Below are positions 41,847-57,751 of a DNA stretch of 64,000 nucleotides, piece by piece. A program made the position numbers and the translations under genes. The notes beneath the pieces are model-generated. The model ran no database searches and was not told the origin of the DNA. It saw only the letters and a program-made list of their open reading frames with translations. The DNA comes from Steinernema hermaphroditum (taxonomy: Eukaryota; Nematoda; Chromadorea; Rhabditida; Steinernematidae). The DNA lies in assembly GCA_030435675.1 (NCBI GenBank), contig CM059621.1, positions 6,820,001 to 6,884,000 of the forward strand, in the 5' to 3' direction. Every line of letters starts with the position of its first letter. Position 1 is the stretch's first letter.

Positions 41847-43100
41847 TTTGAAGAAAAGAATAATGGATGAGACGAAGGAGACAACATGATAATGGAGGGA
41901 GATTCGATGTTTAGGTAAACAACGAGATGGGGGATTAGGGGGAAGGAGACATCTCCGACAAAACACAGAAAAGTGAGCCCCTGTATACTGTATCCCTCAA
42001 TGAGTCGCTTATGTATGGATGTCTGTCGCCAAAAGACGCACATGATGTCCTCCAAGGATAACGCATGCATTCCTAAGCGGCCAAAACATGCAGTTACACT
42101 TCCAGGAAGGAAGCTGCAAACAACAATTGCCGGTCGATAAATGGGTCCCGCGGGGATTAGCCGCAAGAAATGACGTTTTTGCAGAAGTTTTTCGCTCATA
42201 GTACGGCAGATATTGGCAGATCGTATGGGCAAAAAATGCACTCTGAGAATCGTCTTATTCACCCTTTTCCCAAAAATGCTGTTTTTGACGGGCTGAGAAA
42301 GATTCCTGGGAGTTCTCATTGGACCTTGAGAAGAGCAGCAGCTCTTTCCCATCAACTCTTTTTGTTTCAATTGCTAGCATTCGGCCTCTTCAGCCTCTCA
42401 GATTCAGCCTGTTTACCTTCGTAATGTACCGTATCTGAGTGGACATTACCGTTTTCCAGAGCAAAAAGCTGCCTCTAATCGAATTTTCCAGTATTCTGCT
42501 GCACACGCATAGGGGTAATTAGGGGATTTCACACGTCGACAGACATTCCAGGTGCAAAGACCTTGCAAGAAATGTCAAATTAGCCTTGTGGGTTGATGAG
42601 ATTTCTCGTGCTTTGCGGCGACGTCCTCAAGGCCACACGCAGTGCAATGAAGGACTAATTAAAGTCCAGACAGAATGTTTGCAGTCTGGTGAATTCGTAA
42701 TCGAATTTCAACGCGTCTGACCGCACGTCTAAGCTAATTAGCATTTTTTGCTATGGATGCCACATATTTGGACAGGCCCATCTAGGTACATTTCCACTAT
42801 TTCGTGTAGCTACACCTCATTGGACTAGGTCAGACACCTTGTCTACGTCTATTCTACGAATCGTCCACCTGTAAATCTCCTTTTCCCGAAATTGCACTTC
42901 CACAAATCACCTAACTCTCAATCCGCCCATGTTTAATTGCCCCTTTGCACGCGCACCCCTCCAATCTTCCCTCCAAGACCCCCACTCAGCCCTCTTTTTC
43001 TCGGCCTCAAAACGGCGCGCAAACAATCCCACGTCACCGGCGAATTCCAAGTGCCGCGATTGAGCCCGAGGCCGTAAACAGCGCCGCAAAGTGCTTCCTC
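41847..43100. other. Non-coding gap
   Basis: No supportable gene. Frames at 41795-42370 (minus) and 42170-42424 (plus) overlap each other and lack family features. Confidence 0.4.
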
Positions 43101-44904
43101 TCAGGAGAACTGACCTTTCTTCTGGGCCACGATGGGTGTCTTCGGCTCTTCCTTCACCACTTCGGGCTGTTCCTTAGCCTCCACCTTCTTCGTTTCCACC
43201 TAAACAGAGCCTTTGTCCAAGTGCTCATGCCCCGACACCGACCTCTTCGGGCTCGTCGGCCTTGACGAGCGGATGGCTTTGGGGTCCCATCGCGCTCTCG
43301 ATGCCGCCGAACGTCTTCGTTTTCTCCAAGTCGATGTCGACTTGTTCGGGCTGCTGCGGGAACGCCTGGTCGAAGTATTGGTTGTCTAAAGCGTTGTTTT
43401 TGTTTCGGCAATCGATCGAACAATTAGCGATTTGAGTGGGACACTTAATCAGGCTCCAAAACATGTTGTTTCCCTCATGGACATTAGTACTTTTGTTTTT
43501 GCAAATAACTTTTCGCGCCTTTAAAGGATAAATAGATTACCGAAGGTCAGACGAACCAGAAGTGTTTCGGTCTGGTTACTGAATTAGTCATTTTGCGGGG
43601 GAGGATGAAGACATGAAGGGTGAATTTGTGAGTCTTCTCTGTACGTTTCTTTTTGTGCAGAGAATCACATGCTAGATTTCCAGAAGAGCCCCGTTTTCGA
43701 ATACTGGCAATATTCCATAAATAGAGGCATGTTTTCCACCTGAACGAATGAGTGCACTCCTGACTCAATGCCCAAAACAATCCACAAATGCTTATTAGTC
43801 CATCGAAACAGGATGATTTTTAATAATGGTCGAAGCCATGTGCCCCATGCCCTCTGGAAGGAAGCCATCCATCCTGAACTCATCCCCAAAGTCCAGTTCT
43901 CATGTCCCTCACCTCTGTAGATATCGCTGTTCTGCTTGTCGTCTTCGTACAGGAACTGCTCATCGGCGCTGGCGGGAACGAAGCGGTCCTCGTCCGCGGC
44001 CAACTTCGCCTCCTCGTTCAGCTGGTTCACCTCCCGGAGGAGCTCCTCGAGCTTCGCCTCGTCGAGGCCTCCAAGCGGAGGCTCCTCGACTTCCTGCTTC
44101 TGGAGTTGGGGTTGGCGGTTCTTGTAGAAGTCGGCCGCGTACTCGTCCCATTGCTGTTGGTCAGCCGCCACACGGCCACTTCCACCTTCTACAAATAGCG
44201 AATTAAAAGGACAAAGCGACCGCTGCGCAAACACGCGACCGAGGACGCCGGAGGGACTCATTAGGCCTGCCAAGGGAGGGTGTACTCTGATCCGCTGAGA
44301 AGGACTTTAATCATCTCGAGGGGATACGATAACTATGAGGGTAGGCTTCCACCTGTATTTCCAAGAAAATTCTGCGAAAAGCGAAAACAATAACAGTAAT
44401 CTTTAGTGGCAATTGGTGACGTCTCGAGACATATGCGTCTACGCCTCACAGACATTAGCCATTTGCTAGCCAAAACTAGACCACCCATCGAATGTCCATT
44501 TGTCTAGACAGTCTTTCAAAGACCATTTGTCCCTCCGTTTTGAGACATAGAAATACATGTCTACGCCTGTTTCAACCACGTTTTTTTCTTCCTTTTCGCG
44601 TTTCCGGGCCGATCCTAACGACCTTCGCGGCGTCCATAATCCCTCCAAAGCACCGATAACGTCTTCCCACGTCACCCCCATTCCGAACATGCCAATCACT
44701 TAAAAAGGTCGCACGCTCGATGGGGCTACGGTATAAAAAGGTCCCTTTATTCAGCGGCATCAAGGATCACGTGCCACAACAGAAGTGACTAATTCGGGTG
44801 TTCTTTGTTTTCGCAGAGCAAAAGTAAGACAACTCACCGGAGAAGAAGCTGGCGTTGGCGGTGCCGATGAGCAGCAGAGCGGTGGCGAGAGTCGCGCGCC
44901 ACAT
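43101..44904 (-). CDS. Secreted acidic, Gln/Glu-rich protein
   Basis: Four exons (44904-44838, 44188-43913, 43385-43243, 43199-43101) join in phase to 194 residues. The first 18-19 residues, MWRATLATALLLIGTANA, form a clear signal peptide with an Ala-x-Ala cleavage site. The mature part is acidic and probably helical, with charged repeats (LEELLREVNQLNEEAKL) of coiled-coil type, and ends in a Lys/Glu/Pro-rich tail. No cysteine is seen, so it is not a disulfide-stabilised peptide. I do not recognise a family; it is probably a nematode secreted protein. Splice sites and phases are all sound. Introns are 650 bp, 527 bp and 43 bp. Confidence 0.7.
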
Positions 44905-47900
44905 GCTGCCAGCCGCTGGTGCTCTATGTATGGACGACGGAGCGGCGGCTCACGGGTCCGGATGAAGCCGCGCTGCGGCGTGACGACGGCGGCCCGGCTG
45001 AAGACGGGCGGAGCCAAGGATCGCCGCGGGAATCGATCGGTGCGCGGATGACGTCGCCGCGCGAAGACGCGGAGCCTGAACGAATTAAGGGGCCGTCAGG
45101 GACTCTTTAGGCGCTTTTGAGCGGAAGAGGACGACGGCGATGACACGGAGTCAGGAGACAAACAGCGGACTGATGCGATCGGAAGTGAAGGGTTCGAGCT
45201 AATGGCATGGAAGTCGCACGGGACTCTACACGGAACGAAGCTCTTTGAACGAAAGCTTCGGAGTAAGTGACACTCGAAAACATCCATTTGAAGGAAAAAC
45301 GGATTATAAACACACTGAGTGGGGAGGGAGTAGACCCTTATCGCTACATTTCATGAAGGCTCTTCCTTGACCACAGAGAAGCAGGTCTAGAACGGTGCTG
45401 ACGCAGACTTAAGCCTTGTGGATGAGCGCCTTGAGGTTGTACAATCAGAAGATGAGCAGATCAGAGAGTCTTCCGGTCTATGTATTACTAAACGGATAAG
45501 AGGATTAGTAGTTCGATCTCGAATCTTCTGTGAGTTCTTATTTCAAGCTTTAGATCCCTTTCAAGACCTTTTTGTGGTCGGATTGACTAGATAATTGTCT
45601 AACTTAAGAACGAAAGTACAAAAACTGCCTCTAAGTGATGCACCTGATCCTCCTAAATGTTATCTGTGACGTCTTAACTATTCATAGAGTAGATGAAAAG
45701 GCGCAAATTGCGATTTCCCGCTACGTCGTACAGCTTGCACTGATGTCGATGATGACAGCATTTAGGAAATAGTGAAATTTCTGAATTCTGAACCCACTTT
45801 GATTGAAATTCTAAAATTTTATTCTGAACTCACTTCGATCGCAATCTACGAAAATGGAAAACCGAACTGAAGGACGTGTTTTTGAGAGTCTACCTGTATC
45901 ACACACATAAAATCCAGCAAGCACTCTCAGGACTCTCATGGCGTGTACACAGACTTTAGAGTTTCTCTTCTTACGCCGTGTACCCTTCATTAAAACCACC
46001 GACTATGAACGGAAAAGGGAAGAGACAAGGAGGGCGAGGAGACCTCTTGACCCCTACTGTCGGAGCAGGACTGCCAGCAGCTGCCGGCGGCTCCTGATAC
46101 AGGTACAGTCCTTATAGCTGATGACAATTTTGTCAAACTCTTAGGACCTGTGTTCAACTATCGAATAATTTACGAAGGGAAGGCTGCCCTACTTAAAGAC
46201 ATAAATAACAAGCAGCCTTGTCTTCGAATGCACACACAATATGTAGAGGGATACCTGTTGAAGATGCTTTTTGTCTTTTTAAAGCTGTGCCCTAGTCTTC
46301 CTTTCAATCTTCCGGAAAAGCTTCTCACCATACGGAAATGTGTGTCTTGAGCGAAATGGAAGGAAATTGAATATACGCCCTGTAAGGATGACGTGTTTTT
46401 TTTTCTAGAATTACGGTGGAACCTGAGACTAATACTATTCCATACAAGGCTGGTTTTGAGATTCAGGTTCAAGTTCAACATTATGATACAGGAAAGCTTT
46501 TAGAGTTTTCCGATTGAATATATAACTGGCACCATCCTGTAACCTACTTCCTATCAAACAACTCCACATGACACGACAAGAATGACAATAATTCCATGGC
46601 AGAGGCACTCTTTTTACAACTCATAAAACACACAATCGATAGCGAACGCTTTGCACCCCGGCGGCCACACTTCGAACCCAACTTCAACTTTGAATTAGTT
46701 ATTCCACGACAAAGTTGTCCTTTCCGCTCTCGCGGCCACGTTAGGGACGCGCGTGGAGGCTTAGGGAGGAAGTCACGAGCACGCATACATCATCGCGAGA
46801 TGCTTAAGGGCGAAATAATGATAAGGAGATCGATTTGGGCAGTTAATACCGCCGAGTGGGCAAGTAAACTGCGTCATTGGGGACATAAACCACCGCCGAA
46901 TATTGCAAACAGAGGTGGAGGGAGGATGGGTTGACTTTTTGGTAGGAATGCGGTGACGATAGATCTCAAGATTTGGGGAGTTACGGTACCAGGCATGTGT
47001 TTTGCTAGGTGAATTGACTGCACCCCTAATGGATACCATATATTTTTAGCGTACATAGAGTGACTGTGGACTTGGATTTTTTGCACAGTTCATCTACTCA
47101 TTTACCCCTAGTCTCGCGTCGATCTTAGCGTTTCATCTTCTACATGTTGTCTGATTAGTGAAGTTGGCAAAGATTGTCTTAAAGGACTTCAATTTTGAGC
47201 AACGTCACAGAGAAGAAAAAAAAGTTATCGCAAATGGCATTTTTGATCTTGGACAGCGGAAAAACTCCTTTACAAAAACTCCGGAAAAACGGGTAGATCT
47301 CCGAGTGGACAGGGCTCTTCTAAACGATGTATACTGCGGGCCATAATGGAAAAATCATCGCAAAAGCGCAGTACAAAGAGTCGCAAAAAAATTACCGAAA
47401 ATCGGCGTTCTCGCACAGATCAGGCTTATTCCAATTATCTGAAGGTCGGAACTTTACTATGCTGTAGATCGTTGGACCCATCCTGTTGTGGCGACTATTC
47501 AGCGTAATTTCAGTGATTTCAGCGATAATTCAGAAAGACGTAGACATTGGGGATGGAGGGTGTGACGATCTCTTCCAATTGTCAATGGACCTCGGATAAA
47601 TAATGCTCATTATATTAGGAGAACGTCGGCGAACCACAAGAGATAGATTTAAAAGCCCCGGCACACCCCTAACGGTCGTTTCAGTCTTCATCTCGAATGT
47701 TTCTGAACTTAATCGCAGAGAACAGTGTTCGCATATCCCACCTAGACGACTAGAAGATATGAAAGTGTATCGGACTATATTCCCTGGGAAAATTATGAAT
47801 TTACACTTTACAGTAAAGTTGACATACTGAACCACCTTCCCATGAACTGAAATCTCTTTGCGAACCTGATATTTGGTCCACTTGTGGCCTACAAAAAGAG

Positions 47901-48222
47901 AAGATGATACATCGTTTCAGAATTGAGTGAAACTGACTGAATTGTGTCGTATGGCATGTGCCAATGACCCTTTTTTTGCTCATATCTAAATTTAGCAAAG
48001 TCGACTCCTTTCGTGGAACTGCAATGCGATTGTACGTTCTTCGTTGTGGAGAGCCTCCCGAAAGCACTTCTTCACGCGTCGACGGACAATTTGGAACGCC
48101 ATTCTCGGAACGTTTGTGACGTATTAAGTGCGAAGTGCGGATAAGAGGGACTTATCGGCATGGGGAATTTATTGGGAAGCTAGCCGTATCTTTGGGTATT
48201 TGGAGGAAGTCGTCTTTTTAGT
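44905..48222. other. Gene-poor interval
   Basis: No gene is recognised over 3.3 kb. The frame at 46596-46934 (plus) is the longest and has no family resemblance. Confidence 0.45.
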
Positions 48223-48662
48223 GGTGCTCGGACATTTGCGCCACCGACATTTGCGCCACCGACATTTGCGCCACTGACATTTGCGCCACAGACATTTGCG
48301 CCACAGACATTTGCGCCACTTTTCTGGTCTCACCACGAAAAGCCTTTTACGCCCAATACTTTTAAATTTTAAACGGAGAGCATGTTGTGTTCAGATATCT
48401 AGGCACATGTCACTGAGGTTTCAGCGATAATTCGGGAAGATAAATCGTGTAAATCGTGTAAAATCTTATATGTCATAGTAGTAGCTTACATGGTGAGACA
48501 CAGAAAGTATCGAACACAGCTCACGACTTACCGTTCCTACTCCAGTTATCAATTAAAGGGATTCGTAAAAGGCTTTTCGTGGTGAGACCAGAAAAGTGGC
48601 GCAAATGTCTGTGGCGCACATGTCTGTGGCGCAAATGTCGGTGGCGCAAATGTCCTAGTACC
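48223..48662. mobile_element. Foldback-type element with tandem-repeat inverted arms
   Basis: The left arm (48230-48351) has six copies of a 14-bp unit GACATTTGCGCCAC, then TTTTCTGGTCTCACCACGAA and AAGCCTTTTACG. The right arm (48564-48655) is the reverse complement with four units. Similarity extends outward to 48223 and 48662. The centre of about 210 bp has no ORF. Long inverted arms made of short tandem repeats are the layout of foldback or MITE-like elements. No clear target-site duplication was found. Confidence 0.8.
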
Positions 48663-51314
48663 GTTTTGGCTTTTTAGGCGATTATAAACGCTTTAGACAG
48701 ACTGAATAAGTCGTATAAAATATATTGCGCTTTTGCTTTAGATGTATCTCGTATAAAACTGAGCAAATTCTGATTTTTGTACGAGTCTGTCTCTGTGTTA
48801 AAGTATGTAACGTTCATTTTTGGCACACTTTGCACGTGGCACAGTTTCTGTTATCCAAGTGGTGATCTCAGGTTTCCAATAAAGTCACACGAACATACGT
48901 CTGGCGCTGTTGCACTTCTGTTCGAGAGCCGACGCCGGAACGGGAAGTACTTTCTCGACTCTAAATAGCTCAGCATGTTCGAAGAACTTCGGAAAGGTGA
49001 ACGTCAGCGAACTATAAAAGATAAAAAAAAGCTCTTGGCAAACCGTCAGTTGACGTAAAATCCCTTGTGAATGGCCATGTTCTTGTCCTCTCCCCAAGGA
49101 TGAATGAAGCCGGAATTCATGAGCACCAACTGAGCTCCGCTATTTTCGGCGAAGTTTTGCGGCGATTCTGGGGACACAGAAAAGAAAAGAAAACAGTGAA
49201 GATATCTGATAAGGAAGCTGAACAGGTCCAAAACATTATGTAGGCCCTGAATCCTGAATCGAAAATACAAAACGCTACTTATCGGCGTTGATGAAAATTA
49301 AAGTCGTTCCTAGAAGACGCCATAGAATCTTGAAAACACTTTGCTGGCTGTAGATGCACAAAAGACCAGGAACCATTTTGTGCATGTCCCAATTCTGCAC
49401 ACATCCTGAAACAGCTGTGTCCGACCATAATTCAATTTCATTTCTTTCAACGCTTGTACTCTGCGTAGAAGAATGTGTTCACTCTCATGGTACTGCTTTG
49501 TGAATGTCTCTCTGAAAAAAACGAGTTTCGCAGGGATAAGGCTTTATGGCCTTATGACCGCACTAATCGGAATGAGCCATAAAAAAACTTTGCCGACTCC
49601 CATGTAATGGAACATACTTGAGATACACAAGTTCTTCGGATGTGTTTACTGCTAATAAATAGGACCTTTTCATGTTAATGAAACGCCCGGAAGCAGACGG
49701 AGATGTTTGTCTTGCGTAAAATAGCGCCAAATTAAACACGGGCGTCTGGCGATGACGTTCAAAACAATTTTAGAAGTGCGGACTCATTTCTTAGCGCGGT
49801 GCACAATAGAAAGTGCAGGAGGAAAATGGGCATAGGGCTTATTAGCGAATTCGTTATTTCAGCCGCTCTCCCGAGAGCTGACAAGAATTGACATATTAGA
49901 TTAGTAAGATGTCCGCGATTGGCACTTTTAAAAATTAGAAGACCCGATTGCGTCCAGTTCCAGGCAACTTTCATTATATAGAAATTGAAGAAGAAATAAG
50001 GAAAGGACCACCCTTGAGAAGAAGGTCGCTGCAACGAGAGACGGAATTCATATGAAATATAAACACAAAAAAAAAAGATTGAGAACAGCTGCTGATCGAC
50101 GACAACCGGTCACTTTGAAGATTAAAGAAATCTCAGGGTTCTCGGCGATCTCTATGTTCCAAATGAGCTTCTGCGTTTAACATTTTATTTCGATTTCTTA
50201 CAGACTGGATACTTCTGCTTCTCTTAGTTACTGGCGCTTGATAATTTGATACCGTAAGACTGGGATATTATATTGTGGTCATAGAATTAAGGAATCTGGC
50301 CCAAGATGATCAGCATGAAATATAAACACCACAAGGACAATCTGCCAGCTGTGGAGCTGCGAGGACCCACCGCATTTCCTTGTTGTTTGTTTGATGATTT
50401 TTTGGTCAATTCTGCGCCCATTTTTACGCAGAAAAAAGGGTTTTAAAAACGCCTCAAGAAAGCCCGATACAGAAAGAAACAAGCTACAATGGATAAAATC
50501 TGACATAAACGCAAAGAAAACGGAAAAAATCGCTTCGAGGAATTGGGAAGTATCCTATGAATGCATAGCATGTTCACATCATCAATCACTCTGTTCAGCG
50601 TGAAGACGCAATCTAATCACAGCCTCTCTCTCGCCGTGTCTACAGCCGCCCGCTCTTCGGCCTTTTAGCTGTCTAGACAGTCTAGACAGCTCTTGTAATG
50701 TACTGTGTTGTCTTGGTTCTGTATCCGGACCGATCGGTCACATAATAACGTCGTTTTTACCACGTCGTACCCCTTCATCTACACCTTCCCTTATATGAAA
50801 GAGCCCATAAACTCTGCGTACTGTACAATACTTAAGTTGCCCAAATGCTTTATGTACATTCAAGCGTTTGTTGCAACTAACCTCAGTTCTATACGGTAGA
50901 TCAGAAAAAGAAGCTCAACCTGGCTATTACCCGCTTTTACAAAACGAAATGCAAACACTGAAACTCCACGAAATTGCGGAAAATTGCGAGTCCTAAAAGG
51001 TTATCCAGATGTGTTCCAATGTGTTTATTGTAACTGTAATTTCGCAATTTCTTCAGTTCTCTAGTCTTGCTTACTCGACCTCTAAAAACATCCATTTACC
51101 CGTGTCTTGACGCATTTCATTCTTTGTAGTGCCTTAAAACAACTCTCCGGATTTCAAAAAAAAAAATTTCACCCCGAAACATTCCCATTGCAAAAACAAC
51201 CAAAAGTCAAGCGATCGCCGACTCAACCATCCCCCTCACTTCACAGGCTGATCGCGTCGGGAGTCTTCGGCTGTAAAATTCTTCGCGTTGTCTTTTTCGT
51301 GTCTACACGTGATT
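48663..51314. other. Gene-poor interval
   Basis: No supportable gene over 2.6 kb. A perfect 25-bp hyphenated palindrome lies at 50667-50691. Confidence 0.45.
50667..50691. repeat. Perfect 12-bp inverted repeat around TCTAGACAG
   Basis: AGCTGTCTAGAC and GTCTAGACAGCT are exact reverse complements separated by one A. The core TCTAGACAG also occurs at 19865, 19920 and 44503. Confidence 0.75.
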
Positions 51315-51555
51315 ATGCAAATCCGACGAGCTTCGACGTCGCTCCGACGTCTAGAATCTGCAGACGTGTCTGCGAAACGTTTCGAACAGACGCAGAACAG
51401 CGAGATAGACAGTCCTTGTCAGCACAAGAGACTGAAGCCTACATTTCCAGTAAGCGAACGTCTCATCTTGTCTCTTTCACTTCAGGAAATCGGTCGGTCT
51501 TTCTTCGGAGCGATCCTGAAGACGACCGCCGAAGACCGCGAATGCTTTCGTGCTA

Positions 51556-51584
<29 letters not shown>
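51315..51584 (+). CDS. Upstream ORF overlapping the PI4K-beta start
   Basis: Exons 51315-51449 and 51486-51584, separated by a 36-bp intron-like gap (GTAAGC...TTCAG), give 77 residues; the frame is also open without splicing. It ends 29 nt past the PI4K-beta ATG, in another frame. The product is Ser/Arg-rich and of unknown family. It could be a uORF that tempers PI4K-beta translation, a separate small gene, or chance. Confidence 0.28.
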
Positions 51585-55693
<4,109 letters not shown>

Positions 55694-56121
55694 ATGGGTA
55701 TTTCATTTATTTATTGTGTACAAAGTCTTCACTTTCTGTACATTTCAAGGTCTGTTCACTCCATGGTGCCTTAGTCCCGAATCCCCAATGCTAGCAAGTG
55801 CTTAGTCAGATACTTACTTCTATTTTGCTTTAGATATGTTTAGTCCTGAGAAATACGGTTCTTTTCTCCCTATTGTGATAGACCCCTATATAGTGCATTT
55901 AGATTTGGCTTAGGTTCCTGAATTGCTCATCGATGTAAAATAATAAAGATTTTATTGGACGTATTCTGGCGTAGGCTTTGTGGCACTGTGCACCCTCAGA
56001 GGCTGTCATAGAGGTTCGGAGGCTAGGCTTTGAGTAAAACAAACATATTCGACAATTCAACGGCGTCTTTTCGACCGTGAAGGTCAGCATCACCACAACG
56101 GTCACGAAGCGACGGAACTGT
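55694..56121. other. 3' region of PI4K-beta and tRNA upstream spacer
   Basis: A likely poly(A) signal AATAAA stands at 55942-55947. From about 56050 the sequence (AACGGCGTCTTTTCGACCGT, then GAAGGTCAGCATCACC) is homologous to the spacer between tRNA-His and tRNA-Ser in the other cassettes. Confidence 0.6.
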
Positions 56122-56203
56122 GATCAGGTGGCCGAGTGGTTAAGGCGATGGACTGCTAATCCATTGGGGTTTCCCCGCGTGAGTTCGAATCTCATCCTGA
56201 TCG
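56122..56203 (+). tRNA. tRNA-Ser (anticodon GCT)
   Basis: 82 nt, matching the other tRNA-Ser copies in this window, with the long variable arm and anticodon GCT. It has no tRNA-His partner but keeps part of the cassette spacer upstream. Confidence 0.97.
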
Positions 56204-57751
56204 AAAAATTTTTGCAATTTTTCTCCTTCCCGAAAAAGCCCTGAACATATATTGTCTCTCCAATTATGCAAGATGTACCGAGTGACAGCATCAGCCCACA
56301 AATGCCGTTGTTTTGGTATTCACAGAGATTATGTAATTGGCGCGCTGAGTTGTCAGTACAGCAGGTCACCCATTCATCGCTGCTTCTTATCTGCTCGCGT
56401 ATTGAGTCATAATTGGAAGCGTCAAGCACTCCTCCGATTATCCCTGTGGAGCCTAATGAGTCGACAGATCCCTGCTCGACTACCGTACCCCTCCGATTCA
56501 AACAGATCGGCCCACAGCTGACAGTCATAACCTCTCGACCTCGACGCGCTCTGTCCGTCCACGTAATCCTCTTTGATCCGGCCACGGAACATGATTGATA
56601 CACGCGTGGCGACCGTTTGGGCGCCACCGCCGCCGTCGGCCCTTTTATGTGTGCGCCAAATAAGTTTGCACGCGCCGTAATTGCGACTTCGGCGCCTTCT
56701 TTGAGAAGAAGGACTCGGACCTCGAATCGATGGTGCTTCTGGAGCCATTATGACTCAACGTGGTGACAACTCTCGGGACGCGCCAATTGCATAACGCTGA
56801 TCCGTTCTCACACAAAGGTTGTGTAACGCGAGACAAAAGTGGAGAGGTTGTCAAGAGGCGCCGGGCCACGCAGATGGCCACGGAGACGCCGGCGAGCTCG
56901 TTTCCGTCGCCGAAGTCGAGTGACTCTCGCGGAGAATCTGACCATTTATCACCTCTCGCTTCGAGGCGCTACAGTACCCCGGCAAAGCGCGAGATCTCGA
57001 GGCAGATAAACATTCAAGTGGACACGCGTCTCTCTTTCACACCTTTCTGACGACCAGGTTGGGCGTTTGATCGAATCTCTTGCTCAAATCTGATCATGTG
57101 GATGTTGCTTGTCGGAACGTCTACAATCAGTCAGAAAAACGACCGATTGTGCCCAAGTGACTGTCTCGAATGCAGATTCAGAGACAGTGTACAATTGTGT
57201 TTCATTTTGCTTCTCTACTTGCTAAGGCGGTTGGTCGATCTTCGTTGCAGAGAGCGATGCCGCTGGGAACAGAATCTGATTTCTGGCTTCTGGCTTCTGG
57301 CTTCCAAAAAATATAAATTCGATCAAAATTGCACAAACATTTTGATGTAGAACCGGCCGTCCTGCTACGAAGGGAAACAGAGGGATAAAGATGACAGGGA
57401 GAAGATGTTCTCCTGAAATATGAGATTATTGCAGCTTCGATGGCGACAGATTCCACACTTCGGCAGTCTGCGTCCCGGCACGATCCCATCGTCTTCACTG
57501 TAAATCTACGGTCTCAGCAGTCCCTTCTCCTCTGGCATTGTTTCGTCAGCTCGTTGGTTACATGGTTATGCTGGTGCGTGCGCCGAATCCAATCGCTCTT
57601 CTTGCTTACGTGCCACTTTTGGTTGTAGCGGTTCAGCAACATAAGTGTACGGTGTCAACCCAATCAAGAGGCAGCACTTTTCTTTATGTTCGTGACCCTT
57701 ATTCCCGTGATAGATGGCTGCATAATATCCCCGTTTTTCAGGTCCTAGACC
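56204..57751. other. Gap upstream of HDAC3, with one possible first exon
   Basis: The only protein-like piece is 56874-57050 (plus), a Ser/Pro-rich, basic frame beginning MATETPASS behind a CACGCAG acceptor. No continuation exon is found, so it is not called as a gene. The rest looks non-coding. Confidence 0.4.

Noticed and set aside
56874..57050. Possible first exon beginning MATETPASS
   Set aside because: Composition is coding-like, but no continuation exon or clear donor leads to a gene before HDAC3.
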